Assembly: GCF_003368325.1 (NCBI RefSeq)
Contig: NZ_CP031467.1
Coordinates: forward strand, 2,914,001 to 2,978,000
Direction: 5' to 3'
DNA length: 64,000 nucleotides
From: Paraburkholderia caffeinilytica
GTDB lineage: Bacteria; Pseudomonadota; Gammaproteobacteria; Burkholderiales; Burkholderiaceae
Shown here piece by piece: positions 9,598 through 17,871 of the stretch (position 1 is its first letter; the number at the start of each line of letters is the position of its first letter). A program made the translations under genes and the position numbers. The notes under the pieces are model-generated. The model was not told the DNA's origin. It searched no databases and saw only the letters and a program-made list of their open reading frames with translations.

Positions 9598-11223
9598 TCA
9601 TGCCTCCGCGCTACGGCCCTTGAGGGCGAACATGCCCTGCGGACGCTTCTGGATGAACAGCACGATCAGCACGAGCACGGCGATCTTCGCGAGCACCGCG
9701 CCCCAGAACGGCTCGATCGCCTTGCTGATCAGCCCGAGCCCGAAGCCGCCGATCACCGTGCCGGCGAGCTGGCCGACGCCGCCAAGCACCACGGCCATGA
9801 ACGAGTCGATGATGTAGCTCTGGCCGAGGTCCGGACCCACATTGCCGATCTGCGACAGCGCGCAGCCGCCCAGGCCGGCAATGCCCGCGCCGAACGCGAA
9901 CGCATACGAATCGACGCGCGCGGTCTTTACGCCGACGCAGGCCGCCATCCGCCGGTTTTGCGTGACGGCTCGCACGAACAGACCGAGGCGGGTTTTAGTC
10001 AGGACAGCCCACGCAATCCCGACGACGATCAGCGAGAACGCCAGGATCGCCAGCCGGTTGTACGGCAGGATCAGATTCGGCAGCACGGTCACGCCGCCGC
10101 TCATCCACGCAGGGTTGGTCACCTGGACGTTCTGCGCGCCGAACAGCATGCGCGTCGCCTGAATCAGGATCAGGCTGACGCCGAACGTGGTCAGCAGGGT
10201 TTCGAGCGGACGGCCGTACAAATGCTTCAACACCAGCCGTTCGAGCACGATGCCGACCAGTCCGGCTGCCGCGAATGACGCCGGCACGGCGAGCAGCGGA
10301 TACCAGTCGAATGCGCCGGGCGCAAAGCGCTGGAACAGGTTCTGCACGACATACGTTGCGTACGCGCCGATCATCAGGAATTCGCCGTGCGCCATATTGA
10401 TCACGCCGATCAGCCCGTACGTGATCGCGAGACCCAGTGCGGCGAGCAGCAGCACGCTGCCGAGCGACAGGCCCGCGAACAGCGTGCCCGCGATCTGGCT
10501 GCGGCGCTGAATCGAATCGAGTTCGTCGATGCCGCTTTGCGCGGCGGCGCGCACCCGGCCGTCGGCTTCGTTGAAGGTGCCGTCCGGCTTCTTCGCGACG
10601 AGCGGACGCAGCAGTTCGTTCATGTCGAGATCGTGGCGCGCCGCAACCAGTTGCACGGCTTTGAGGCGCCTGGCCGGGTCGGCGTCGTGCAACGCGGTCA
10701 TGGCCCACAGCGTGTCGAGGCGCTTCTTTAGCGCGGGGTCGGTTTCCTTCGCGCGCGCTGCGTCGACGAGCGGTTTGATCGACGGATCGGGGTTTTTCAG
10801 CAACGCGGTGATCGCGGCGTCACGTGTGGCGGCGTCAGGCGAATCGAGTTGCAGGCCCGAAAGGGCGCCTGCCACTTTCGAACGGAGAAGGTTGTTCAGC
10901 GTGACCGCTTGCGCGTCGCCGGCGGCGACCGTTTTGCCGGTGACCGCATCGCGTGCGGTATCGCCGTCTTGCAACAGCACGGCGCCGGAATCGGTGGCAA
11001 GCGCATTGTCTTCGGACAGGGCCTTGAGCACCGCGAGCGATTCTTTGTCGTGGTTGGCGATCAGTTTGTCGATGGCCGCGGATTTCGCATCGAAGTCGTC
11101 GCCGGCGAGCGGTGCGACGTCGGCGGGGGTGAGCGCAAAGGCAGCAAGCGGAGCGCTGGCGAGGAGCGCAAGCGCCACGCTGCCGATGCTGCGTCTTGCG
11201 AAGGTCAGGAATGAAAACGCCAT
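9598..11223 (-). CDS. urtB: Urea ABC transporter permease UrtB with N-terminal extracytoplasmic domain
   Basis: The 541-residue protein is a LivH-type permease in its C-terminal 300 residues (ITYGLIGVINMAHGEFLMIGAY and the loop RLGLFVRAVTQNRRMAACVGV). It carries an N-terminal signal-like segment (about residues 1-31) and a soluble, helical Ala/Asp/Leu-rich domain of about 220 residues before the first transport helix. UrtB proteins of many proteobacteria have this extension; its function is unknown to me. I chose the ATG at 11223 (MAFSFLTF); an in-frame ATG 16 codons upstream lacks a signal-like start. Confidence 0.92.
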   Translation of the reverse strand: MAFSFLTFARRSIGSVALALLASAPLAAFALTPADVAPLAGDDFDAKSAAIDKLIANHDKESLAVLKALSEDNALATDSGAVLLQDGDTARDAVTGKTVAAGDAQAVTLNNLLRSKVAGALSGLQLDSPDAATRDAAITALLKNPDPSIKPLVDAARAKETDPALKKRLDTLWAMTALHDADPARRLKAVQLVAARHDLDMNELLRPLVAKKPDGTFNEADGRVRAAAQSGIDELDSIQRRSQIAGTLFAGLSLGSVLLLAALGLAITYGLIGVINMAHGEFLMIGAYATYVVQNLFQRFAPGAFDWYPLLAVPASFAAAGLVGIVLERLVLKHLYGRPLETLLTTFGVSLILIQATRMLFGAQNVQVTNPAWMSGGVTVLPNLILPYNRLAILAFSLIVVGIAWAVLTKTRLGLFVRAVTQNRRMAACVGVKTARVDSYAFAFGAGIAGLGGCALSQIGNVGPDLGQSYIIDSFMAVVLGGVGQLAGTVIGGFGLGLISKAIEPFWGAVLAKIAVLVLIVLFIQKRPQGMFALKGRSAEA

Positions 11224-11405
11224 GATGGCCTTTGAAGAAAAACCGGCAGGGCGGCGCGGCATCGAGCTCAAGAGCCGCTTGCCGCGCCGTCGGGTTGCTG
11301 CGCGCTAGGACCACGCTGTGACGGGCGGCATGTCTTACACATCCACCGAGAAATCACGTCGGCTCGTGGCAACGGCTAACCGCGCCGTTGCCGCGAGCCG
11401 TCCTG

Positions 11406-12704
11406 TCAGGCTACCCGCGAGCGCTTCAGGAACGCCGGGATCGAACTGACCACATCCGGCTTGCTCGAATTGCCGGCGATGAACGGGCTCCATGGCTGCG
11501 CGCGAATCGCGGTCTTGGTCTTCCACACCACGTTGAACTGGCCGTCGGCACGCACTTCGCCGATCATCACCGGCTTATGCAGATGGTGATTGCCGTCCAT
11601 TTCGAGCGTGAAGCCCGACGGTGCCGCGAAGGTCTGGCCGACCATCGCCACACGCACCTTGTCCACGTCCGTGCTCTTCGCTTTCTCGACGGCCTGCTTC
11701 CACATATGGATGCCGACGAAAGTCGCTTCCATCGGGTCGTTCGTCACGCGCTTGGTGCCGCCCGGCAGGTTCTGCGACTTGACCCATTCGGCCCATTGCG
11801 CCTTGAACTTCGTGTTGGCCGGGTTCTTGACCGACATGAAGTAGTTCCATGCCGCGAGATTGCCGACCAGCGGCTTCGTATCGATGCCGCGCAGTTCTTC
11901 CTCGCCGACCGAGAACGCGACGACCGGCACGTCGGATGCCTTCAGCCCCTGGTTGCCCAGTTCCTTGTAGAACGGCACGTTCGAGTCGCCGTTGACGGTT
12001 GAGATCACCGCGGTCTTGCCGCCTTGCGAGAAGGTCTTGATGTTCGCGACGATGGTCTGATAGTCGCTGTGGCCGAACGGCGTGTAGACCTCCTGGATAT
12101 CGGCTTCCTGCACGCCTTTCGACTTGAGGAACGCGCGCAGGATCTTGTTGGTCGTGCGGGGGTACACGTAGTCGGTGCCCAGCAGGAAGAAGCGCTTGGC
12201 GCCGCCGCCTTCCGCGCTCATCAGGTATTCGGTTGCCGGAATCGCCTGCTGATTCGGCGCGGCGCCCGTGTAGAACACGTTGCGCGACATTTCTTCGCCT
12301 TCGTACTGCACCGGATAGAACAGCAGGCCGTTCAGTTCCTCGAATACCGGCAGCACCGACTTGCGCGACACGGAAGTCCAGCAGCCGAACACGACCGCGC
12401 ACTTTTCCTGGGTGATCAGCTGGCGCGCTTTTTCGGCGAACAGCGGCCAGTTCGACGCCGGGTCGACCACCACTGGTTCCAGCTTGCGGCCCATGACGCC
12501 GCCGTTCTTGTTGATGTCCGCGATGGTCATCAACGCGGTGTCCTTGAGCGACGTTTCCGAGATCGCCATCGTGCCGGACAGGGAATGCAGAATGCCTACT
12601 TTGATCGGACCGCTGCCCGATTGCGCCTGCGCAAACGGAACCTGACCTGCAAGCGCCAATGCGCCCGACATGGAGCCGAACTTCAACAGACTACGACGTT
12701 TCAT
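11406..12704 (-). CDS. urtA: Urea ABC transporter substrate-binding protein UrtA
   Basis: The 432-residue periplasmic protein binds urea or short-chain amides and delivers it to UrtB/UrtC. The N-terminus carries a twin-arginine motif (KRRSLLKFG), a hydrophobic stretch and an AQA cleavage region, suggesting Tat export. UrtA-specific segments include VGILHSLSGTMAISETSLKD, FGCWTSVSRKSVLPVFEE and LLFYPVQYEGEE. It is the promoter-proximal gene of the urt-ure block, with a sigma54-type element about 90 bases upstream. Confidence 0.95.
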   Translation of the reverse strand: MKRRSLLKFGSMSGALALAGQVPFAQAQSGSGPIKVGILHSLSGTMAISETSLKDTALMTIADINKNGGVMGRKLEPVVVDPASNWPLFAEKARQLITQEKCAVVFGCWTSVSRKSVLPVFEELNGLLFYPVQYEGEEMSRNVFYTGAAPNQQAIPATEYLMSAEGGGAKRFFLLGTDYVYPRTTNKILRAFLKSKGVQEADIQEVYTPFGHSDYQTIVANIKTFSQGGKTAVISTVNGDSNVPFYKELGNQGLKASDVPVVAFSVGEEELRGIDTKPLVGNLAAWNYFMSVKNPANTKFKAQWAEWVKSQNLPGGTKRVTNDPMEATFVGIHMWKQAVEKAKSTDVDKVRVAMVGQTFAAPSGFTLEMDGNHHLHKPVMIGEVRADGQFNVVWKTKTAIRAQPWSPFIAGNSSKPDVVSSIPAFLKRSRVA

Positions 12705-12792
12705 GTATTTCCCCTTGCCATTGATGGTGACTGTTTATGGGCGTCGATTTCAGCCAGCAGGGCATATCCCGCATGACTTGCCGCTTGTGTAC

Positions 12793-12808
12793 TGCAAGGC
12801 ACATGCCA
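12793..12808 (-). promoter_or_regulatory. Sigma54-type -24/-12 promoter upstream of urtA
   Basis: Read on the minus strand the site is TGGCATGTGCCTTGCA. It has GG and GC separated by exactly 10 bases, matching the sigma54 consensus TGGCAC-N5-TTGCA with few changes. It lies 89 bases upstream of the urtA start codon and points toward it. Upstream (12865-12900) there are TGCACCA-like half-sites that could bind NtrC, but no perfect dyad. Nitrogen-limitation control of the urt-ure block is an inference that fits the gene content. Confidence 0.62.
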
Positions 12809-13010
12809 TGCGGCAATTTCGGCTTGAAGTTAGCCAGGTGCGTGCTGCGGCGCGGGGATGCGCCACGTGAGTTATGCGTAATGTGGCGCAGAATTGGTGC
12901 AGGAACAGGGTGCGCGCCTCGTTCAGGTGCGTACCGCGCCGCGACGAAGCGTGTCCGTCGGCCAACGGGCGTCGGCGGTGCACGGTCGCTGCCCCTTTGT
13001 GCATGCGCCG

Positions 13011-13182
13011 CCTGGTGCGCGCGCTTATGACGTGTTCGTGCGGTGCCTCGAAAGGGGGCGTTGACACGCTATACCGGTGACATCCAGGTGTTCTCGCCGC
13101 GGTTGATTATTGAAGAGGCGCAGATTGATGAGATCTTCAGGACGGTGGCTGAGGTGTTGAGGGAGACGGCAGGACGCTGTCT
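13011..13182 (+). pseudogene. Frameshifted C-terminal remnant of a class-III aminotransferase
   Basis: One frame reads ARAYDVFVRCLE from 13017 and then hits a stop; after a one-base shift near 13049-13056 (an A3G5 run) the next frame continues KGALTRYTGDIQVFSPRLII and EEAQIDEIFRTVAEVLRET. Together these match the C-terminal region of class-III, PLP-dependent omega-aminotransferases. No upstream catalytic portion, including the PLP lysine, is present, so this is a decayed tail. It lies between urtA and the DUF3443 gene in a stretch of about 550 bases that otherwise holds only the sigma54 site and a terminator. Confidence 0.6.
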
Positions 13183-13192
13183 TTCTAGCGCA

Positions 13193-13228
13193 AGAAAAAA
13201 GGCCGGCGCCTCGCGGCGCCGGTTTTTC
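13193..13228 (-). terminator. Rho-independent terminator after the first DUF3443 gene
   Basis: An 8-bp GC stem (CCGGCGCC / GGCGCCGG, loop of 4) at 13203-13222 is followed on the minus strand by CC and six T residues. It is 30-60 bases beyond the stop codon of the minus-strand gene ending at 13258. A T5 run also follows on the plus strand, so it may work in both directions. Confidence 0.85.
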
Positions 13229-13257
13229 TCTTACCGCATGAATGCTGCTACCGATGA

Positions 13258-14700
13258 TCAGAAAGCGATGAACGGCCCCGCTTGCTTGCCGATCATCACG
13301 TTGTTGAGCACCGTGTAGACGTTGCGGCCGAAGAAGAATGGCAGCCCCCAGATGAACATTCCCGCCGACGGCGAGCCAAGACTATCGTAGGCCGCATACT
13401 GATTCGCCACCAGGCTCGAGCCGTTGCCCAGTGAGAACGGCACGGTGACGGGCATGGCGGCCTTATCGACGCCCGTCAGGATGGCGGACAGGCTGAGCGT
13501 GGTTGACGGCGTATACCAGTCATCTGAATAGGGAATCGTGTAATCCGCAAAGATGTTCGCATTGGAGCCGCTGTCGATGGCGCTCGAATACGAACGGCTC
13601 TTGTAGGTGGTCTGGAAGAAACCGTTCTGATCGAGCGCCACGATATTCGGGTTCGACGGCATCGCGTTGTTCGACTGCGTGCCGATGCCGAACACCAGTT
13701 CTCCCGTGGCGCGCAACTGACCACCCGCAGGCAGCGCGGGCAGGCGGATGATCGTGCCGTTGTTGTCGGAGATGAAGCTGGCCACCGGATTCATGACCTG
13801 TGTGTCGAGCGGGACGCGTGTGTTCGTGCACGACGTTGCGGACCTGCAGTAATAGTAGGCCGCCGGCAAGACGGTTTGCGCCGCAGCGGGATAGTCGCGT
13901 TGCGCCGGGCCGATGCCGAGCACGCCGTTGGCGCCGAGCGCGGATGCGGTGCCGAGGTTGTTGACGCCGCGCGAAACGCAATCTGACGGCGTGGCGTACG
14001 TGCCGTCGGCGATCACCTGCACGGGCAGATTGCCCGCCGTTTTGCCACCGATCGTCACGTCGGCCCGTTTGATCGGCCCCCACGTGTATCCGGAGCCGAA
14101 CACCGCGCATTCGGCGATCGGCGCGCCGCCGGTCGGATCGTTGGTGGCGCCCGATTGCGCGGGCAGGCGGCCGGCGAGTGCCTGACCCAGCGCGCTCGCC
14201 AGTACTCGCACACCGACCGAGCCTGTATCCAGCTGCATGTGGTCGATGGTTGCGCATTGCGTGCTGTCCTGCACGCCGGGGAAGCAAAGCGTGACGCTCA
14301 CGTACGGCATGTTGGCGTAGTTCCCCGTCCAACGTTCGACGGTGATCGGGACGGTGTTGATGTCGGCGATTGGGGTTGGGGTGGGCGTAGGAGTAGGACT
14401 CGGCGTTGGCGTTGGCGTTGGCGTCGGCGTTGGCGTTGGCGTTGGCGTTGGCGTTGGCGTCGGCGTCGGCGTTGGCGTTGGAGTCGGAGTTGGAGTTGGA
14501 GTTGGAGTTGGAGTTGGAGTGGGCGTCGGCGTCGGCGTCGGAGTCGGGCTCGGAGTCGGCGTCAGGCCAGGAGCCGGCGCCAGGTTTTCGTTGTTCTTCG
14601 TCGCGTTCGGGTCGCCGTTGTCACCACCACCACCGCAGCCCGATAGCGCCATACTGGCCGTCAGGAGCGCGAAGCAAAGTGTCTTGCTGAAAGTTTTCAT
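13258..14700 (-). CDS. DUF3443-family lipoprotein with pepsin-like DTGS/DSGS motifs and a Thr-Pro linker (copy 1)
   Basis: The 480-residue protein starts MKTFSKTL with a lipobox LSGC (C22), so it is probably an outer-membrane lipoprotein. Residues about 47-110 are an almost pure Thr-Pro repeat. The C-terminal domain resembles DUF3443 proteins of Burkholderiaceae. D158 lies in [10 protein letters not shown] and D376 in [11 protein letters not shown]; this two-motif arrangement about 218 residues apart resembles the paired catalytic aspartates of pepsin-type proteases. Protease activity is inference. It is the last gene of a four-gene minus-strand run and is 47% Gly/Ser/Ala/Pro-like in its tail. 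The ATG at 14700 is preferred because it exposes the signal peptide. Confidence 0.85.
   Translation of the reverse strand: MKTFSKTLCFALLTASMALSGCGGGGDNGDPNATKNNENLAPAPGLTPTPSPTPTPTPTPTPTPTPTPTPTPTPTPTPTPTPTPTPTPTPTPTPTPTPTPSPTPTPTPTPIADINTVPITVERWTGNYANMPYVSVTLCFPGVQDSTQCATIDHMQLDTGSVGVRVLASALGQALAGRLPAQSGATNDPTGGAPIAECAVFGSGYTWGPIKRADVTIGGKTAGNLPVQVIADGTYATPSDCVSRGVNNLGTASALGANGVLGIGPAQRDYPAAAQTVLPAAYYYCRSATSCTNTRVPLDTQVMNPVASFISDNNGTIIRLPALPAGGQLRATGELVFGIGTQSNNAMPSNPNIVALDQNGFFQTTYKSRSYSSAIDSGSNANIFADYTIPYSDDWYTPSTTLSLSAILTGVDKAAMPVTVPFSLGNGSSLVANQYAAYDSLGSPSAGMFIWGLPFFFGRNVYTVLNNVMIGKQAGPFIAF
14371..14562. repeat. Hexanucleotide tandem repeat encoding a Thr-Pro linker
   Basis: About 190 bases on the plus strand consist of GGCGTT / GGCGTC / GGAGTT / GGAGTC hexamers, read on the minus strand as Thr-Pro codon pairs. 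Because the unit is 6 bp, gain or loss of units changes linker length without breaking the frame. Synonymous variation between units shows that the array is not recently amplified in one step. Confidence 0.92.
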
Positions 14701-14729
14701 CTGTGTATTCCGTGAATCGATACGCCGCT

Positions 14730-15179
14730 TCACTGCAGTTCGTCCATGCGAACGTTGGTGGGGACCCTGCGTGGCAAGTACGCCTTGCCGAAGAAGTGTC
14801 CAGGCCGGCCTGCTGATTCAACGTGAAAGCCGCCGTTGTGTTCGATCAACGGACCGGTGCCGCGCGCATGTGCCTGGCCCGCCGAGACGAAGCTGGGGAA
14901 ATAGCTGCCAAGCAACGCGGCCATATCCGGGCGCACCGGCCCCTGCCACGTGACGGCAAACACGATATTCGCCGGCAGCACGTATTCGCGGATCGTGACG
15001 CCGTCGGCATCGCGCGACTCACGCACGGTATAAGCCGCAGCGGCAGAAGAGGAATTAGAGGTGGCCGAACGGAGCAGCATCTGCGGGGCCGAGCCCGCTC
15101 CAGGTGGACCGCCCAATGCCGCATACGACGCAAGCGGCAGCAGTGCCGCGGCAGCCAGCGCGATCTTTACAAATCTCAT
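14730..15179 (-). CDS. DUF2844-family secreted protein (copy 1)
   Basis: The product of about 149 residues has a signal peptide (to about residue 20, ASYA) and starts its mature part with ALGGPPGAG, the LGG-type N-terminus of DUF2844 proteins. Conserved blocks are [20 protein letters not shown] and [25 protein letters not shown] at 15182 directly precedes the ATG at 15179; GGAG lies 6-9 bases upstream, so the ATG is favoured. It is 29 bases ahead of its DUF3443 partner and is a paralog of the gene at 16681. Function is unknown; the constant pairing suggests a joint role at the cell envelope. Confidence 0.82.
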   Translation of the reverse strand: MRFVKIALAAAALLPLASYAALGGPPGAGSAPQMLLRSATSNSSSAAAAYTVRESRDADGVTIREYVLPANIVFAVTWQGPVRPDMAALLGSYFPSFVSAGQAHARGTGPLIEHNGGFHVESAGRPGHFFGKAYLPRRVPTNVRMDELQ

Positions 15180-15271
15180 CACATTGCTCCAAAAACAAGT
15201 CGGAGCATGTTGCCTTCGGGCGATTAATGAGAGTGGGCGAAAAATCCCAATGCAAAGTCAGAAACGACGAC

Positions 15272-15301
15272 GGGAGGCAGCGCCTCACGGCGTCGCCTCC
15301 C
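15272..15301 (-). terminator. Imperfect hairpin between the two DUF2844/DUF3443 pairs
   Basis: GGGAGGC and GCCTCCC frame an imperfect stem (two mismatches, loop TCAC) located 20 bases beyond the stop codon of the minus-strand gene ending at 15321. There is only a short T3 run downstream, so it may be a weak or attenuating terminator between the pairs. Confidence 0.4.
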
Positions 15302-15320
15302 GTACCACATCTGAAAATCG

Positions 15321-16649
15321 TTAGAACGCGACGAACGGTCCTGTACGCGTGCCGATCTTGTTGGTTCCGATCACCGTGTACACGCTGCGGCCATAGAAAA
15401 ACGGCAGGCCCCAGAGGAACATGCGGTTGTACGAGAAGTACGCCCCCACGTTGTTGTACGCGGCGTTGCCGCTTGCCGTCAGGTTAAGGACGTTGTCGAT
15501 CGGGAAAGTCAGCTTGTAAGGCGCGCTGGAGCCATCGGTTGCTTCCATGGTCGCAGTCAGGTTGAGCGCGCTCGATGGCGTGTACCAACCCGAGGTGGTA
15601 GCTATCGAGCTATCGGGAAAGGCGTAGATATTGGTGCCGCTGTCGATCGCGCTCATGTTGAACACGTTCCCCTGATACTGGGTCGTGATGCTGCCGTACT
15701 TGTCCACCGCAAAGATGTTGGCATTGGCCGGCAGTGCGTTGTTCGCCTGTGTGCCGATACCGAATATCAGCTGCCCCGTAACGCTGGCCTGACCGCCGGC
15801 GGGCACGGCCGGCAAGCGGATGACCGTGCCGTTGTAATCGGCGTTGAATGCGGCAACAGGATTCATCACCTCCTTGGTGGCAATCATGCGCGTGCTGGTG
15901 CACGAATTCTGCGACGAGCAATAGTAGTAGAGCCCAGGCGCCGCGCTTTGCACTGCGTCCAGGGAATCGTAGGTGCCGTGCCCAATCCCTAGAATGCCGT
16001 TGGCGCCGAGACTTTTGACGGTGCTGAGATCGGCGCCGCCGTGCGCAATGCAATCTGACGGCGTATTGAACGCTCCATCGCCGATCACCTGGATCGGGAT
16101 GTGGCTCGCCGTTCTGCTGCCGATTGTGATGTCGGCACGCTTGACCGACCCCCATGTGAAACCGGAAGCGAACGGCATGCATTCGGCGATCGGGTAGGCG
16201 CCGCCACGGTAAGCGCCGTCGGGTGTGTCGTCGAGTGCGCCGATTTGCGTGAGCAACTGGGGGTTCAGCGCCGGAATTGCGCTGGCCGCGATGCGTACGC
16301 CGGTTGAGCCGGTGTCCACCAGCATCCGGTCGACGGTCGCGCATTGGCTGGCGCTTTGCGGCGTGCCCGGGACGCACACGGTGATCGAGGCGAACAAACT
16401 GTTGATGCCGCCCATTGAGTTGTCGACGCGAATCGGCACCGTATTGTTCTTGTCGGTCTTGATGTTGCTCGCGTTGCCGGTGTCGCCCGTACCGCCCGAC
16501 CCATTGGGCGGCTTGATCCAGTCGGGCGTGGCGTTCCAGCCGAGGGCGCCGCCTTTGCCATTTCCATCGCTGCTGCCGCCACCGCACGCGGCAAGGGCGA
16601 CGCTCGCCCCTGCCATGATGATCCATAGCGTCTTCTTAAGAGTCTTCAT
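15321..16649 (-). CDS. DUF3443-family lipoprotein with pepsin-like DTGS/DSGT motifs (copy 2)
   Basis: The 442-residue paralog of the gene at 13258 has a lipobox LAAC (C22) and a Gly-rich spacer in place of the Thr-Pro repeat. D112 lies in LVDTGSTGVRI and D336 in AIDSGTNIYAF, about 224 residues apart. The second motif, DSGT, is close to the second pepsin motif. Blocks shared with copy 1 include ANGILGIG / [17 protein letters not shown] and the ending RxVYTVI...GPFVAF. The start at 16649 (MKTLKKTL) is chosen for the signal peptide. It lies 31 bases after its DUF2844 partner. Confidence 0.85.
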   Translation of the reverse strand: MKTLKKTLWIIMAGASVALAACGGGSSDGNGKGGALGWNATPDWIKPPNGSGGTGDTGNASNIKTDKNNTVPIRVDNSMGGINSLFASITVCVPGTPQSASQCATVDRMLVDTGSTGVRIAASAIPALNPQLLTQIGALDDTPDGAYRGGAYPIAECMPFASGFTWGSVKRADITIGSRTASHIPIQVIGDGAFNTPSDCIAHGGADLSTVKSLGANGILGIGHGTYDSLDAVQSAAPGLYYYCSSQNSCTSTRMIATKEVMNPVAAFNADYNGTVIRLPAVPAGGQASVTGQLIFGIGTQANNALPANANIFAVDKYGSITTQYQGNVFNMSAIDSGTNIYAFPDSSIATTSGWYTPSSALNLTATMEATDGSSAPYKLTFPIDNVLNLTASGNAAYNNVGAYFSYNRMFLWGLPFFYGRSVYTVIGTNKIGTRTGPFVAF

Positions 16650-16680
16650 CTTTTGATTTTTCCGTAACTCGGCGTTCATC

Positions 16681-17154
16681 TCACTGCAGATCGCCCGCGC
16701 GCAGGTTGGCGGGCATCAGGCGGGGCAAATAGGCTGCGCCGGTGAAGCGCCCCAAACGGCCCGCCGACTCGATGCGGAAGTCGTCACTGCCCTCGACTAG
16801 CGGCCCGGTGCCGCGCGCACGGCTTTCTGCGGCGCTGACGTAGGTGGGGAAATAGCTGCCGAGGAGCGCAATCATGTCCGGACGGATCGGTCCTGCCCAC
16901 GTCACCGCGAATACGACGTTGCTGGGCAACACGTATTCGCGGATCGTGACGCCGTTGGCGTCACGCGACTCGCGCAGGGTGTAGGGCGCGGCGGTTGTTG
17001 TCTTAGCCGCGCCTGGAGCGGGGGAGGATTGCGGTGCGGCACGCAGTGTCGTCGGCGAGGAAGACGTGCCGGCGCCTGGAGCGCCGCCCAACGTTGCGCG
17101 CGATACGAGCGGCAAAAGCGTTGCGGCCAGTATTGCGATCCTCAGAAGTTTCAT
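16681..17154 (-). CDS. DUF2844-family secreted protein (copy 2)
   Basis: The 157-residue protein has a signal peptide and a mature start ATLGGAPGAG. The central blocks [20 protein letters not shown] and FAVTWAGPIRPDMIALLGSYF are nearly identical to those of the paralog at 14730. It contains an Ala/Pro/Thr-rich insert around residues 28-55. The ATG at 17154 is preceded by GGAGC. It is the first gene of the four-gene minus-strand run. Function unknown. Confidence 0.82.
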   Translation of the reverse strand: MKLLRIAILAATLLPLVSRATLGGAPGAGTSSSPTTLRAAPQSSPAPGAAKTTTAAPYTLRESRDANGVTIREYVLPSNVVFAVTWAGPIRPDMIALLGSYFPTYVSAAESRARGTGPLVEGSDDFRIESAGRLGRFTGAAYLPRLMPANLRAGDLQ

Positions 17155-17470
17155 TACGCGCTCCGAAAAAATAATCGGAGCATGGTGCCTGTGGGGCACT
17201 TAGGAAACCGCAAGAAACTTCCGAGGCGATGACGAGAATGGTCTTAATGAAAGCGCCGTGCCGATTTCGTCTTAAATTGTCCTATCTTGTGGGGTCGGAC
17301 AAGCGTTTGCATAAGACAAATGGCTGCTGACAACGGCGGACGACCGCGATAGCCCCAACGCTGAACGCCAGGGCGGAAGCACTGAAATGTAGAAAGGATG
17401 GAAGAGGTATTGCTACGGCTACGGCTACGGCACCGTCGGCAGCCGCCGACGGATCATCGCGACCGAGCAA
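17155..17470. other. Intergenic region between the rhodanese and DUF2844 genes
   Basis: These 316 bases hold no credible gene. Near the rhodanese stop there are three tandem CTACGG hexamers (17413-17430) and a perfect 8-bp stem, CCGTCGGC / GCCGACGG (17433-17452). The promoter of the DUF2844-DUF3443 run must lie here, but no clear -35/-10 pair was recognised. Confidence 0.6.
17433..17452 (-). terminator. Stem-loop just after the rhodanese gene
   Basis: CCGTCGGC-AGCC-GCCGACGG forms a perfect 8-bp stem starting 18 bases beyond the rhodanese stop. It is not followed by a T run on the minus strand, so it may act only as a transcript-stabilising 3' end. Confidence 0.4.
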
Positions 17471-17794
17471 TCAATAGGTGGGAACGGTCGGGTCGACCTG
17501 GCGCGACCACGCGTCGATCCCGCCTTGCAGATTGAAGACGTTGGTATGGCCGCGCGATTCGAGGAACATCGCGACCTGAGCGCTGCGCGCGCCGTGATGG
17601 CATACGCAGACGATTTGCGCGTCGTCGTCGAGTTCTTCGCTGCGTGCGGGAATCTCACGCATCGGAATCGACACGGCGCCGGCGATCGACGCCGTCTGGA
17701 TTTCCCACGGTTCGCGCACGTCGAGCAGCACGGGTGCGGGACGCGATTGATCGGCAAGCCATTCGGCGAGCGCGGGAGCGGTCAGATTTTGCAT
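17471..17794 (-). CDS. Single-domain rhodanese-like protein
   Basis: The 107-residue protein is a single rhodanese domain. The active-site loop is CHHGARS with the catalytic cysteine at C65, and the conserved LLDVREPWE lies at about residues 23-31. It is probably cytoplasmic and transfers sulfane sulfur to a thiol or cyanide acceptor; the physiological acceptor is unknown. It follows the isoaspartate methyltransferase-like gene on the same strand with a gap of 77 bases. Confidence 0.9.
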   Translation of the reverse strand: MQNLTAPALAEWLADQSRPAPVLLDVREPWEIQTASIAGAVSIPMREIPARSEELDDDAQIVCVCHHGARSAQVAMFLESRGHTNVFNLQGGIDAWSRQVDPTVPTY

Positions 17795-17871
17795 CAGCAG
17801 GACATCCGGTTCAAAGGACGGCGGCGCGCCAGCCGTCCGGAAAAACGTGCAGAAAGTGCAAAAGGTGCGAA

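Noticed and set aside
14371..14562. Possible CRISPR or satellite DNA
   Set aside because: Simple in-frame hexamers coding Thr-Pro; no repeat-spacer structure.
14342..14953. Val-Gly repeat protein on the plus strand
   Set aside because: It is the reverse reading of the Thr-Pro hexamer array of the DUF3443 gene; no signal peptide or family support.
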